Of a stretch of 26,528 bases of DNA, positions 1-7,064 are shown one piece after another (position 1 is the first letter of the stretch; the number at the start of each line of letters is the position of its first letter). Made by a program: the position numbers and the translations under genes. The notes below the pieces were generated by a model, which saw only the letters and a program-made list of their open reading frames with translations, was not told where the DNA came from and did no database searches. Origin of the DNA: JBBQTQ01 sp038213135 (GTDB lineage Bacteria; Actinomycetota; Thermoleophilia; Gaiellales; Gaiellaceae); the NCBI GenBank assembly GCA_038213135.1, contig JBBQTQ010000034.1, positions 1 through 26,528 of the forward strand. Direction: 5' to 3'.

Positions 1-394
<394 letters not shown>

Positions 395-401
395 GGACTG
401 T

Positions 402-478
402 TGTCAGCCGGCCGAAGCCGGTTCGACAGCTTGTTCACTTTGAGCTTGGTGCTCAAAGGTCACGTCCGAAGACGTGAC
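402..478 (-). other. Three hairpins in the 16S leader
   Basis: Three perfect short stem-loops lie in a row just before the 16S gene: GTCACGTC/GACGTGAC with loop CGAA (459-478), TTTGAGC/GCTCAAA (439-457), and CCGGC/GCCGG with loop CGAA plus an outer TGTC/GACA pair (402-428). Such leader structures usually guide processing of pre-16S rRNA. Which one pairs with sequence 3' of 16S cannot be seen here. Confidence 0.7.
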
Positions 479-530
479 GGGATTAAGCCTCGCAGCCCGA
501 GGGCCACGAGGTCTCGACGTTAAACGCTGT

Positions 531-547
531 TGAGTTTTCAAAGACCG
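531..547 (-). promoter_or_regulatory. BoxA-like rRNA antitermination site
   Basis: The minus strand reads CGGTCTTTGAAAACTCA, which closely matches the BoxA element of bacterial rRNA leaders (Bacillus type, TCTTTGAAAACT). BoxA in the nascent RNA binds NusB/S10 and lets RNA polymerase pass terminators in the untranslated rRNA operon. It lies about 140 nt upstream of 16S and only about 20 nt downstream of a terminator-like hairpin. Confidence 0.75.
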
Positions 548-566
548 CGCCACTCGCCGGCCGCAT

Positions 567-594
567 AAAAAAGCCTCCGGCTCGCACCAGAGGC
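567..594 (-). terminator. Intrinsic terminator-like hairpin in the rRNA leader
   Basis: Read on the minus strand, GCCTCTGG and CCGGAGGC (587-594 and 573-580) form an 8-bp stem with one A-C mismatch around a 6-nt loop, followed directly by six T (567-572). This is a classic rho-independent terminator. It could end tyrS transcripts, or act as an attenuator on transcripts starting at the promoter at 701-728. Confidence 0.8.
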
Positions 595-700
595 CCTCAT
601 CTAACTTCCGTACCTGACGTATCCGGTCGGGTGCTAGCGGGGGCTCTCCAATGTCGATTGCCAGGGACTTCCCTGCACGGCCCTATCGGGCAGCCGAGGG

Positions 701-728
701 ATGATAGCAGGGCTCACCCCTCTGTCAA
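701..728 (-). promoter_or_regulatory. Sigma-70-type promoter facing the rRNA operon
   Basis: The minus strand has a perfect -35 box TTGACA (723-728), a 16-nt spacer and a -10 box TATCAT (701-706), by far the best promoter match in the window. The -35 lies inside the last codons of tyrS and overlaps the region of its stop codon. Predicted transcription start is about 694, giving a leader of about 300 nt before 16S. It is the best candidate for the rRNA promoter. Confidence 0.8.
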
Positions 729-1865
729 ACGGCCAAATCGTCGTTTTCCTACCTGCAGAAGGGCTCCGGCAAGCCGTTTTCGCGGGATATCGAGCTCGGT
801 GGCCACCTCGTCGTCCAGGCGGACGCCGCCCTGGCCGAGGAGCCGCCGGGCCTCGCTCGTCGAGCCCACCCCGAAGCTCTCCGCGAGCAGGGCCGGCATG
901 TGCACGGGATCGCCCGGCGGCAGCGGCACCTCCGGGACGTCCTCCGGCGGCTTGCCCTCGCGCACGACGCGCGTGAAGTGCTCCTCCGCGCGGGCCGCCG
1001 CCTCGTCCCCGTGCGAGCGACTGACGATGAGGCGTGCGAGCTCGAGCTTCGCCTCGAGCGGGCCGCCCGGCGGGAGCGGTCGCTCGACCACGAGCTCGTA
1101 CCAGTGCGGAAGCAGCTCGTCGGGGACGCGCATCGTGCGCCCGAACATCTCCTCGGGCGGAGCGGTCAGCGGGATGTTGTTGCCGACCGACGAGCTCATC
1201 TTCTCCCCGTCCCAGGAGAGGAGCAGCGGCACGGTCAGCGCGACCTGCGGCTCGAGGCCATAGGCCTCCATCACGTCGCGGCCGGCGAGCAGGTTGTAGA
1301 GCTGGTCGGTGCCGCCCAGCTCGACGTCGGCCTCGATCGCCACGGAGTCGTAGGCCTGCATCAGCGGATAGAGGAGCTCCGAGACCGAGATCGGCTCGCC
1401 CGCCGCGTATCTGTTGGCGAAGTCGTCCCGCTCCAGGATGCGGGCGACGGTGATCGTCCGGGCGAGCTGGACGACCTCGGCGTAGCTGAGCTTGCCGAGC
1501 CACTCGCCGTTGTAGCGAACCTCCAGGAGCTCCGGGTCGTCGAGCAGGATCACCTTCGCCTGCTCGAGATATCGCTCCGCGTTGCGGTCGATCTCCTCGT
1601 CGGAGAGGATCGGCCGCTCGCTCGAACGCCCCGAGGGGTCGCCGATCCTGGTCGTGTAGTCGCCGATGATCAGCACCGCCTTGTGGCCCTCGTCCTGGAA
1701 CGCCCGCATCCGCTGGAGCGGAATCCCGCGGCCGACGTGGATGTCCGGTGAGGTGACGTCGATGCCGAGCTTGACCCGCAGCGGCCGGCGCAGCTTCAGC
1801 TTGCGCTCGAGGCCGCCCGCAGGGAGCACGTCGACGGCGTTACGAGTGAGCTCGGCGAGGCCCAT
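714..1865 (-). CDS. tyrS: Tyrosyl-tRNA synthetase
   Basis: Charges tRNA-Tyr with tyrosine in the cytoplasm. The 383-residue protein has the class I Rossmann fold: the HIGH-type motif appears as HVGR (43-46), the tyrosine pocket has GGTDQ (184-188), and the KMSKS loop appears as KMSSS (222-226), followed by an S4 RNA-binding domain at about 318-380. Length is slightly below the usual 400-420 residues. The ATG at 1863-1865 is preceded by a weak GAGG and by a possible -10 TAGAGT (1875-1880), so the mRNA may have almost no leader. It is upstream of the rRNA operon on the same strand and its 3' end contains the rRNA-facing promoter. Both signature motifs differ from the textbook forms, but the rest of the catalytic domain is well conserved, so I expect an active enzyme. 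Confidence 0.96.
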   Translation of the reverse strand: MGLAELTRNAVDVLPAGGLERKLKLRRPLRVKLGIDVTSPDIHVGRGIPLQRMRAFQDEGHKAVLIIGDYTTRIGDPSGRSSERPILSDEEIDRNAERYLEQAKVILLDDPELLEVRYNGEWLGKLSYAEVVQLARTITVARILERDDFANRYAAGEPISVSELLYPLMQAYDSVAIEADVELGGTDQLYNLLAGRDVMEAYGLEPQVALTVPLLLSWDGEKMSSSVGNNIPLTAPPEEMFGRTMRVPDELLPHWYELVVERPLPPGGPLEAKLELARLIVSRSHGDEAAARAEEHFTRVVREGKPPEDVPEVPLPPGDPVHMPALLAESFGVGSTSEARRLLGQGGVRLDDEVATELDIPRKRLAGALLQVGKRRFGRLTEG

Positions 1866-1874
1866 GAAGCCTCA

Positions 1875-1891
1875 ACTCTAGGCGTTACAAT
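1875..1891. promoter_or_regulatory. Divergent -10 elements for tyrS and the PBP gene
   Basis: On the plus strand TACAAT (1886-1891) is a strong -10 box; six bases later, at 1898, the open frame of the penicillin-binding protein continues with GTT CTG. On the minus strand TAGAGT (1875-1880) lies nine bases before the tyrS ATG. No clear -35 is seen for either. The arrangement suggests two short-leader or leaderless divergent transcripts. Confidence 0.6.
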
Positions 1892-1897
1892 CCACCC

Positions 1898-4291
1898 GTT
1901 CTGTTCCGCCGCAAGAACAAGCAGAAGCGGCGCAGGATCCGCAAGCTCCGACTCCTCGCGCTCCTCGTCATCCTCGGCCTGCTCGGCACGGTTTCGTTCG
2001 CCTACGGGTTCGTCGTCGCGCTCAAGAGCCAGCTGCCCCAGCTCGACCCGGCGCGCGTGCACAGCGAGGTGAACGGCTACATCTACGCGAGCGACGGCAA
2101 ACGCGTGCTGGCCGTACTTCGTGGCAACCAGGATCGGGTGCTCGTCACATCCGACCAGATCTCGCCGCTGATGAAGCAGGCGATCGTCGCGATCGAGGAC
2201 AAGCGCTTCTACGAGCACCGCGGCATTGACATCCACGGGATCATCCGCGCGATCTGGGCCGACGTCACGACTGGCAAGGCCGTGCAGGGCGGCTCGACGA
2301 TCACCCAGCAGCTCGTCAAGAACACGTACGTCTCGACGCAGCGCTCGATCTCCCGAAAGCTCAAGGAGGCCGCGCTCGCCTGGCAACTCGAGCAGCAGTG
2401 GTCGAAGGACCGGATCCTGACCGCGTACCTGAACACGATCTACTTCGGCAACGGCGCCTACGGGATCCAGCAGGCGGCGGAGACCTATTTCGGGCACGGC
2501 GCCGTCCGGCTGAACCTGCCCGAATCGGCGCTGCTCGCCGGGATCCCGGAGGACCCCTCGCTCAACGACCCGGTCACGAACCCGAAGGACGCGAGAGCTC
2601 GCCGGCGCCAGGTGCTGCAGGCTCTGCTCGACCAGCACGACATCACGCGCGGTCAGTTCGCCTACGGCAACAACTACCCATTGCCCCAGCCCCAGGACGT
2701 CCGTCTGCCCGGCACCGAGGGGCCCGCGCAGTACTTCGTCAACTACGTGAAGCAGTTGCTCGTCGACAGGTACGGCACCGCTCGCGTCTTCGGCGGCGGG
2801 CTAAAGGTCGTCACCTCGATCGACATCGGCCTGCAGATGCTGGCGCGGAAGGCGATCTCGCAGTACCTGACCGCCGACAACGGCCCGGCGGCCGCGCTCG
2901 TCGCGATCGACCCGCGGAACGGCCAGGTGCTCGCGATGGTCGGCGGCGACAACTACCGGCAGAGCCAGTTCAATCTCGCCGTGCAGGGGGAGCGCCAGCC
3001 CGGGTCTTCGTTCAAGCCGTTCGTGCTGGCCGCGGCGCTCGCGCAGGGGATCTCGCCCTCGACGACCTTCGAGTCGAAGCCCGTCACGATCGACCTCGGC
3101 AACAAGCTCTGGTACGTCCACAACTACGAGGGCTCGAACCTCGGCACGATCGACCTGAACACGGCAACGGCCGAGTCCGACAACACGGTCTACGCGCAAC
3201 TGACCGACCTCGTCGGCCCGGACGCTGTCGCCGCGATGGCGCACAAGCTCGGGGTGACGAGCCCGCTGCAGAGCTACTTCGCGATCGGCCTCGGCGCCGA
3301 CCCGGTGAATCCGCTCGAGATGGCGCGGGCGTATTCGAGCTTCGCGAACGGCGGCAACCGAGTGGACGGGTCGATCTTCGGCAACCACCCGAACGCGATC
3401 GTCTCGGTGAACGGCTACGCGAACGCGCCGGTGAAGCGTCCGGCCTTCTCCTCGAATACTGCGGCGATCGTCGACTCGATGCTCGGGCGCGTGCTGACCG
3501 AGGGCACGGGTGTCCGCGCCGCGCTTCCCGACCGGGTCGCGGCCGGGAAGACCGGCACGACCGAGAACTACGGCGACGCCTGGTTCGTCGGCTACACGCC
3601 GCAGCTCGCGGTCGCGGTCTGGATCGGCTACCCGAAGAACCTGACGCCCATGCTCACCGAGTTCCAGGGCAAGCCGGTCGCGGGCGGCACCTTCCCGGCG
3701 CTGATCTGGAAGGCGTTCATGGAGAAGGCGCTGCCGTATCTCAAGGATCCGCCGGAGTCGTTCCCGTCGCCGCAGCTCCCGGGGACGGAGACGCGCCAGC
3801 TCGTGCTCCGCGACGGGACGTGGCAGCTCGACAACGGCAACTGCAAGAACCTCGTCTCGGTCGTCTACTTCACCGGCTACGGGCCGGGGAAGACGGCGGA
3901 CTGCAAGCCGAACGAGGTCGACGTGCCGAACGTGATCGGCGACACCTATGCGGAGGCGACGGCGCGACTCGCGGCGCAGCCGCTCACCTCGACCGTCGTC
4001 TACAAGCCGGCGGCGCCGGGGCAGGCGATCGGCGTCGTCGTCGGTCAGCTACCGCCACGCGGGCGGCTTTCGTCATACGACAAGGTGACACTCGTCTTCG
4101 CGAAGGCGCTGCACGGCGTGGTGCCGGCGGTCGTGGGGCTGAGGGCGCAGGCCGCGCAAGACAAGCTGAAGAAGCTCAGGCTCGTGCCGTTCCTGTCCGG
4201 GATCGGCGGCATCGTCGTCTCGCAGAAGCCGCACGCCGGGGTCGCGGCGGCACCCGGGATGCCGATCCGCCTAGTCCTCTCGCGCGGGTAA
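1898..4291 (+). CDS. Class A penicillin-binding protein with two PASTA domains
   Basis: Bifunctional peptidoglycan synthase anchored in the membrane. From a start at 1898, an Arg/Lys-rich N-terminus is followed by one membrane helix (about residues 17-40). Next is the glycosyltransferase (GT51) domain with EDKRFYEH (catalytic Glu about 100) and QGGSTITQQ, then the transpeptidase domain with SSFK (nucleophile Ser about 370), SDN and KTG (about 551-553). Two PASTA repeats close the protein (about 675-797). Between the in-frame stop at 1865 and a GTG at 2057 there is no ATG, GTG or TTG, and starting at 2057 would remove the membrane anchor. The -10 box TACAAT ends six bases before GTT (1898), followed by CTG (1901), so initiation is probably at one of these non-canonical codons on a leaderless mRNA, unless base 1900 is a sequencing error for g. 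Its 3' end overlaps the convergent glycosylase gene by 21 bp. Confidence 0.93.
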   Translation, partial: VLFRRKNKQKRRRIRKLRLLALLVILGLLGTVSFAYGFVVALKSQLPQLDPARVHSEVNGYIYASDGKRVLAVLRGNQDRVLVTSDQISPLMKQAIVAIEDKRFYEHRGIDIHGIIRAIWADVTTGKAVQGGSTITQQLVKNTYVSTQRSISRKLKEAALAWQLEQQWSKDRILTAYLNTIYFGNGAYGIQQAAETYFGHGAVRLNLPESALLAGIPEDPSLNDPVTNPKDARARRRQVLQALLDQHDITRGQFAYGNNYPLPQPQDVRLPGTEGPAQYFVNYVKQLLVDRYGTARVFGGGLKVVTSIDIGLQMLARKAISQYLTADNGPAAALVAIDPRNGQVLAMVGGDNYRQSQFNLAVQGERQPGSSFKPFVLAAALAQGISPSTTFESKPVTIDLGNKLWYVHNYEGSNLGTIDLNTATAESDNTVYAQLTDLVGPDAVAAMAHKLGVTSPLQSYFAIGLGADPVNPLEMARAYSSFANGGNRVDGSIFGNHPNAIVSVNGYANAPVKRPAFSSNTAAIVDSMLGRVLTEGTGVRAALPDRVAAGKTGTTENYGDAWFVGYTPQLAVAVWIGYPKNLTPMLTEFQGKPVAGGTFPALIWKAFMEKALPYLKDPPESFPSPQLPGTETRQLVLRDGTWQLDNGNCKNLVSVVYFTGYGPGKTADCKPNEVDVPNVIGDTYAEATARLAAQPLTSTVVYKPAAPGQAIGVVVGQLPPRGRLSSYDKVTLVFAKALHGVVPAVVGLRAQAAQDKLKKLRLVPFLSGIGGIVVSQKPHAGVAAAPGMPIRLVLSRG

Positions 4292-4810
4292 CGGCCGGCT
4301 GAGGAACCGGGAGCCGGCCAGGCAGTAGCGCCACGGCAGCTCGGCGGCTCTGGTGATGCCGATCCGTGGGCCGCTCGCGATCTGTGGCTCGCGCACGCGC
4401 GCGCGGAGCTCGAACGGCGGCTCGTCGAGCGGCAGGCCGTCATGCTCGCGGGTCACGCCGAGCGCCTGACAGAGACGCCCGGGCCCCGAGCAGAGGAGCC
4501 GCACGTCGTCGAGGCCGCGGCGGGCGCGCATCGCGTCGAGGCCCTCGGTTGGCTCGAGCGCGCGGATCAGGACGGCCTGGGGATCGCCGACGGCGCCGCA
4601 CACCAGGTTCAGGCACCAGTGGACTCCGTAAGAGCGGTAGACGTACGCGTGCCCGGGCGGGCCGAACATCGCGGCGTTTCGAGGGGTCTCACCCCGGTGA
4701 CCGTGACTCGCCGGATCCTCGCGGTCGTAGCACTCGACCTCGACGATCGTGCCCCCGATGCCGTCGACGAGGAGGGTCGCCCCGACGAGCTCCGGACCGA
4801 CCTCGTGCAC
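4271..4810 (-). CDS. 3-methyladenine DNA glycosylase (AAG/MPG family)
   Basis: Base-excision repair enzyme that removes alkylated purines such as 3-methyladenine. The 179-residue product matches the AAG family (PF02245) over its length: IVEVECY with the probable catalytic Glu26 and intercalating Tyr28, DPASH with His36, the TPRNAAMFGPPGHAYVY stretch (42-58), and CSGPGRLCQALG. The start is uncertain. The GTG at 4808-4810 is the only canonical start, but the in-frame codons just upstream (to 4837) encode LGRAFFDGS, which resembles the family N-terminus. The GTG has poorly spaced ribosome-binding sequence, so a non-canonical upstream start or a trimmed N-terminus are both possible. It follows the remA-like gene by 23 nt and overlaps the PBP 3' end tail to tail. 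Confidence 0.9.
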   Translation of the reverse strand: MHEVGPELVGATLLVDGIGGTIVEVECYDREDPASHGHRGETPRNAAMFGPPGHAYVYRSYGVHWCLNLVCGAVGDPQAVLIRALEPTEGLDAMRARRGLDDVRLLCSGPGRLCQALGVTREHDGLPLDEPPFELRARVREPQIASGPRIGITRAAELPWRYCLAGSRFLSRPLPARED

Positions 4811-4833
4811 GCTCCCGTCGAAGAACGCTCGCC

Positions 4834-5193
4834 CTAGAACAGCTGCTGACCCTCGCCCGGCTTCGCGCTGGCCTCGAGCAGCCGGCGTGCGCGGCGGCTG
4901 AGATCGCCCAGATCGACCTTCCCGGAGCTGGCCTGCTCGACGAGGCGCTCGGCGAGGTCGAGGGCGTCGTCGATCAGCGGCGAGCCGGCCGCGGCGTCCT
5001 GGCCCATGTCGTGCAGGATCGTCCGCTCGGTTCGCGAGGCGACGACAGCGTCCGGGATGCCCTCGATCCAGACCCGCGTGCGCCGGCCACTCCCGCGCTC
5101 CCCTTCGCCGATCGGCTCGAGCGCATAGATCCGGTCGGCGCGCGCGTACTTGCCGAAGCCGAGAAAGACCATTCGCTGCCCTGCGTCGGCCAC
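4834..5193 (-). CDS. RemA/DUF370-like regulator
   Basis: The N-terminal 70 residues match the DUF370 (RemA) family: MVFLGFGKYARADRIYAL at 8-25, then a GRRTRVWI strand and ASRTERTIL. In Bacillus, RemA is a DNA-binding regulator of matrix and osmoprotection genes; the role here is unknown. A predicted helical C-terminal extension (about 75-119), rich in Ala, Glu and Arg, is not part of the core family. Start: GTG at 5191-5193 sits exactly six bases after a CATAAT -10 box, the leaderless pattern used elsewhere in the window. The alternative ATG at 5170-5172 has an AGGG ribosome-binding site and would match the usual family start better. Likely co-transcribed with the glycosylase gene. Confidence 0.72.
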   Translation of the reverse strand: MADAGQRMVFLGFGKYARADRIYALEPIGEGERGSGRRTRVWIEGIPDAVVASRTERTILHDMGQDAAAGSPLIDDALDLAERLVEQASSGKVDLGDLSRRARRLLEASAKPGEGQQLF

Positions 5194-5199
5194 GTGCCG

Positions 5200-5205
5200 A
5201 TTATG
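5200..5205 (-). promoter_or_regulatory. -10 box of leaderless promoter for the remA-like gene
   Basis: The minus strand reads CATAAT, one mismatch from TATAAT, followed by six bases and then GTG at 5193. The spacing would place the transcript start on the G of the start codon. No -35 is evident; a GC hairpin (5214-5230) occupies that area. Confidence 0.55.
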
Positions 5206-5213
5206 ACTGCGTA

Positions 5214-5230
5214 GCCGGGCCCTGCCCGGC
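5214..5230. repeat. GC-rich hairpin between the ABM-like and remA-like genes
   Basis: A perfect 7-bp stem GCCGGGC/GCCCGGC with loop CCT. It follows the ABM-like gene by about 55 nt on the transcribed strand, so it may be a terminator without a U-tract. It also overlaps the expected -35 area of the remA-like gene. The rest of the 90-nt gap shows nothing else except a short CGCG-acTT-CGCG inverted repeat. Confidence 0.45.
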
Positions 5231-5283
5231 GGAGCGACGACGCGCGAAGTCGCGTCAACCAGAACCAGGGGTTCGCCCGCGTT

Positions 5284-5580
5284 CTAAAACTCGCCGGACG
5301 CGATCTCGTCGAGGTACTGGAGCTGCAGCGAGTCGCCGTCGACGCCTGCCTCCTCCATTGCGTCGCGCAGTTCCCCCGATTCGAAGAAGCGACGCGCGTC
5401 CGCCTCGGTGTCGAAGCGGTGCACGACCACGACCAGCTGCGTGTCCTCGGTCGAGCGCCAGACGTGGTGCTGGCTCACCCCGCCGGCGAGCTGAACGGTG
5501 CGAACCTCGTCGCTGTCGTAGACGTCCCGCCACTTGTCGAAGTCCTCGACGCGGTGGTGGACGAGCGTGATCGTCGGCAA
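5284..5580 (-). CDS. Small ABM-like (dimeric alpha/beta barrel) protein
   Basis: A 98-residue protein, whose start is a TTG at 5578-5580 with a good ribosome-binding site (GGGAGG, six bases upstream). The longer frame upstream to 5637 would overlap the cupin gene and adds no family-like sequence. The pattern HHRVEDFDKWRDVYDSD at the N-terminus, a central VVVVHRF strand, a helix ARRFFESGELRDAMEEAGV and a closing QYLDEI strand is typical of small antibiotic-biosynthesis-monooxygenase-like ferredoxin folds. No catalytic residues can be assigned. It is the last gene after ilvE, degT-like and cupin genes, which suggests a shared pathway, but its substrate is unknown. Confidence 0.75.
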   Translation of the reverse strand: MPTITLVHHRVEDFDKWRDVYDSDEVRTVQLAGGVSQHHVWRSTEDTQLVVVVHRFDTEADARRFFESGELRDAMEEAGVDGDSLQLQYLDEIASGEF

Positions 5581-5591
5581 TGCTGGCCTCC

Positions 5592-5951
5592 CTATTCGAA
5601 GAACGTGTCCTCGTGACGATACGGCGGCGAGCAGCAACAGAGGAAGCGAAGCGTCGCCTCTCCGCTGTTGCGGATCTCGTGCCAGGCGCCCGGTGGGATC
5701 GGCACGGCGTCGCCGGGACCGATCCGCGCGCGCTCGCCTTCGAGCTCCAGATCGCCGGAACCCTCGAGCACGAAGTAGATCTCCTCACTCGCCGCGTGGT
5801 AATGGCGCTGCGTCGAGCCGCCGGGCTCGAGCGAGGCCTCGGCCAGGCTCTGCAGCACGCTGCCGCCGGTCGGGAGCCCGCAGAGCTCGCGAATCGTCGA
5901 GCCGTCGGCGGTGACGAAGGGCTCTGCGGCCTCCAACGAGCGAACGTCCAC
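5592..5951 (-). CDS. Single-domain cupin protein
   Basis: A 119-residue small beta-barrel protein. Cupin motif 1 is seen as RHYHAASEEIYFVLEGSG (49-66), giving metal ligands His50, His52 and Glu56 or Glu57. Motif 2, GDAVPIPPGAWHEIRN, supplies His91. A three-Cys run (105-107) near the C-terminus is unusual. The GTG start (5949-5951) directly follows the TGA of the aminotransferase gene with no gap, so the two are almost certainly in one operon and co-translated. Cupins of this size are dioxygenases, isomerases or metabolite sensors; the sequence alone does not decide between them. Confidence 0.88.
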   Translation of the reverse strand: MDVRSLEAAEPFVTADGSTIRELCGLPTGGSVLQSLAEASLEPGGSTQRHYHAASEEIYFVLEGSGDLELEGERARIGPGDAVPIPPGAWHEIRNSGEATLRFLCCCSPPYRHEDTFFE

Positions 5952-7064
5952 TCAGATGGAGGACCGCAACGCCTCGACCACGCGTTCCTGGTCGTCGGCC
6001 TCGAGCCCGGTGTGGAACGGCAGCGCGAGCAGCCTGGCGCTCGCGTCCTCGGCGTTTCGGAACATCCCGTCCCGGAAGTCGAAGCGCTCCCGGATGTAGG
6101 ACTGCTGGTGGATCGAGGGGAGATAGACCTTCGAAGCGACACCCTGCTCGCGCAAGCGCTGGATCGTCCGCAGACGGTCGATCGAGGCGTCGAGCCAGAC
6201 CGGATAGACGAACCACGAGCGCTTGTGGTCGGCGTCGTCGGCGAGCAGCGGCTCGACCCCGTCGATGCCGGCGAGCAGCTCCGCGTAGCGCGCGGCGACC
6301 TGCGCGCGCAGCTCCAGCACGTGGTCGAGCTTCTCGAGCTGCGCGACCCCGAGCGCCGCACCGACGTCGTCGAGGCGGTAGTTGTAGCCCAGCCGCACGT
6401 GATCGAGCCACGCGCCGTCCTCAGCCCGGCCCTGGTTCGAGAGGCTCTTGAGGAGCTTCCACTCCTCCTCGGAGTCCGTGACGACGATCCCGCCCTCGCC
6501 GGTCGTCATCTGCTTGTTCGGATAGAAGGCGAAGACGGCGAGATGCCCGCCGGAGCCGACCGGCCGGCCGCGGTACCCGGCACCCAGCGCCTCGCACGAG
6601 TCCTCGACGAACGCGAGCCCGTGGCGCTCTGCGATCTCGAGCAGCGGGTCGAGCTCGCACGGGTAGCCGAACATGTCGACGGCGACGATCGCCTTCGTGC
6701 GCGGCGTGATCGCCGCCTCGACCAGCTCGGGATCCATGTTCAGCGTCTGCGGGTCGACATCGACGAAGACAGGCGTCGCGCCCTCGTAGAGAAAGCAGTT
6801 CGTGGAGGCGACGAACGAGAACGGCGTCGTGATCACCTCGTCGCCGGCCTCGATCCCCGCGAGCTTGACGGCGAGGTGGAGGCCCGCGGTCCCGCTCGAG
6901 ACCGCGGCGGCGTGCTCGACTCCGAGCCGCTCGGCGAACATCCGCTCGAACTGCGTCAGCACCGGCCCGAGGGAGAGCCACCCGGAGCGGAGCACCTCGA
7001 GCACGAGTTCTTCCTCGCGCTCGTCGATGTACGGCGCGGAGAGCTCGATCTGCTTCGTCTTCAC
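5952..7064 (-). CDS. DegT/DnrJ/EryC1/StrS-family aminotransferase
   Basis: PLP-dependent fold-type I aminotransferase of 370 residues. Visible features are the SSGTAGLHLAVKL cofactor-binding loop (57-69), TTPFSFVAS (79-87), FVEDSCEALGA with PLP-ring Asp155, and YPNKQMTTGEGG with Schiff-base Lys184. Family members usually transaminate keto-sugars for lipopolysaccharide or antibiotic sugars (DegT_DnrJ_EryC1, PF01041). No nucleotide-sugar gene is nearby; the partners are ilvE, a cupin and an ABM-like protein, so the substrate is open. The GTG start (7062-7064) overlaps the ilvE stop as GTGA, indicating translational coupling; longer upstream frame would run through ilvE and is rejected. Confidence 0.93.
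   Translation of the reverse strand: MKTKQIELSAPYIDEREEELVLEVLRSGWLSLGPVLTQFERMFAERLGVEHAAAVSSGTAGLHLAVKLAGIEAGDEVITTPFSFVASTNCFLYEGATPVFVDVDPQTLNMDPELVEAAITPRTKAIVAVDMFGYPCELDPLLEIAERHGLAFVEDSCEALGAGYRGRPVGSGGHLAVFAFYPNKQMTTGEGGIVVTDSEEEWKLLKSLSNQGRAEDGAWLDHVRLGYNYRLDDVGAALGVAQLEKLDHVLELRAQVAARYAELLAGIDGVEPLLADDADHKRSWFVYPVWLDASIDRLRTIQRLREQGVASKVYLPSIHQQSYIRERFDFRDGMFRNAEDASARLLALPFHTGLEADDQERVVEALRSSI

Noticed and set aside
573..694. Possible L10-leader or riboswitch-like RNA before 16S
   Set aside because: Only the promoter and terminator hairpin are clear; no known riboswitch core could be recognised, so it is reported only as a leader/attenuator question.
2398..4302. 634-codon plus-strand frame overlapping the PBP gene
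   Set aside because: Out-of-frame shadow of the PBP, rich in Arg and Ala, with no motifs.
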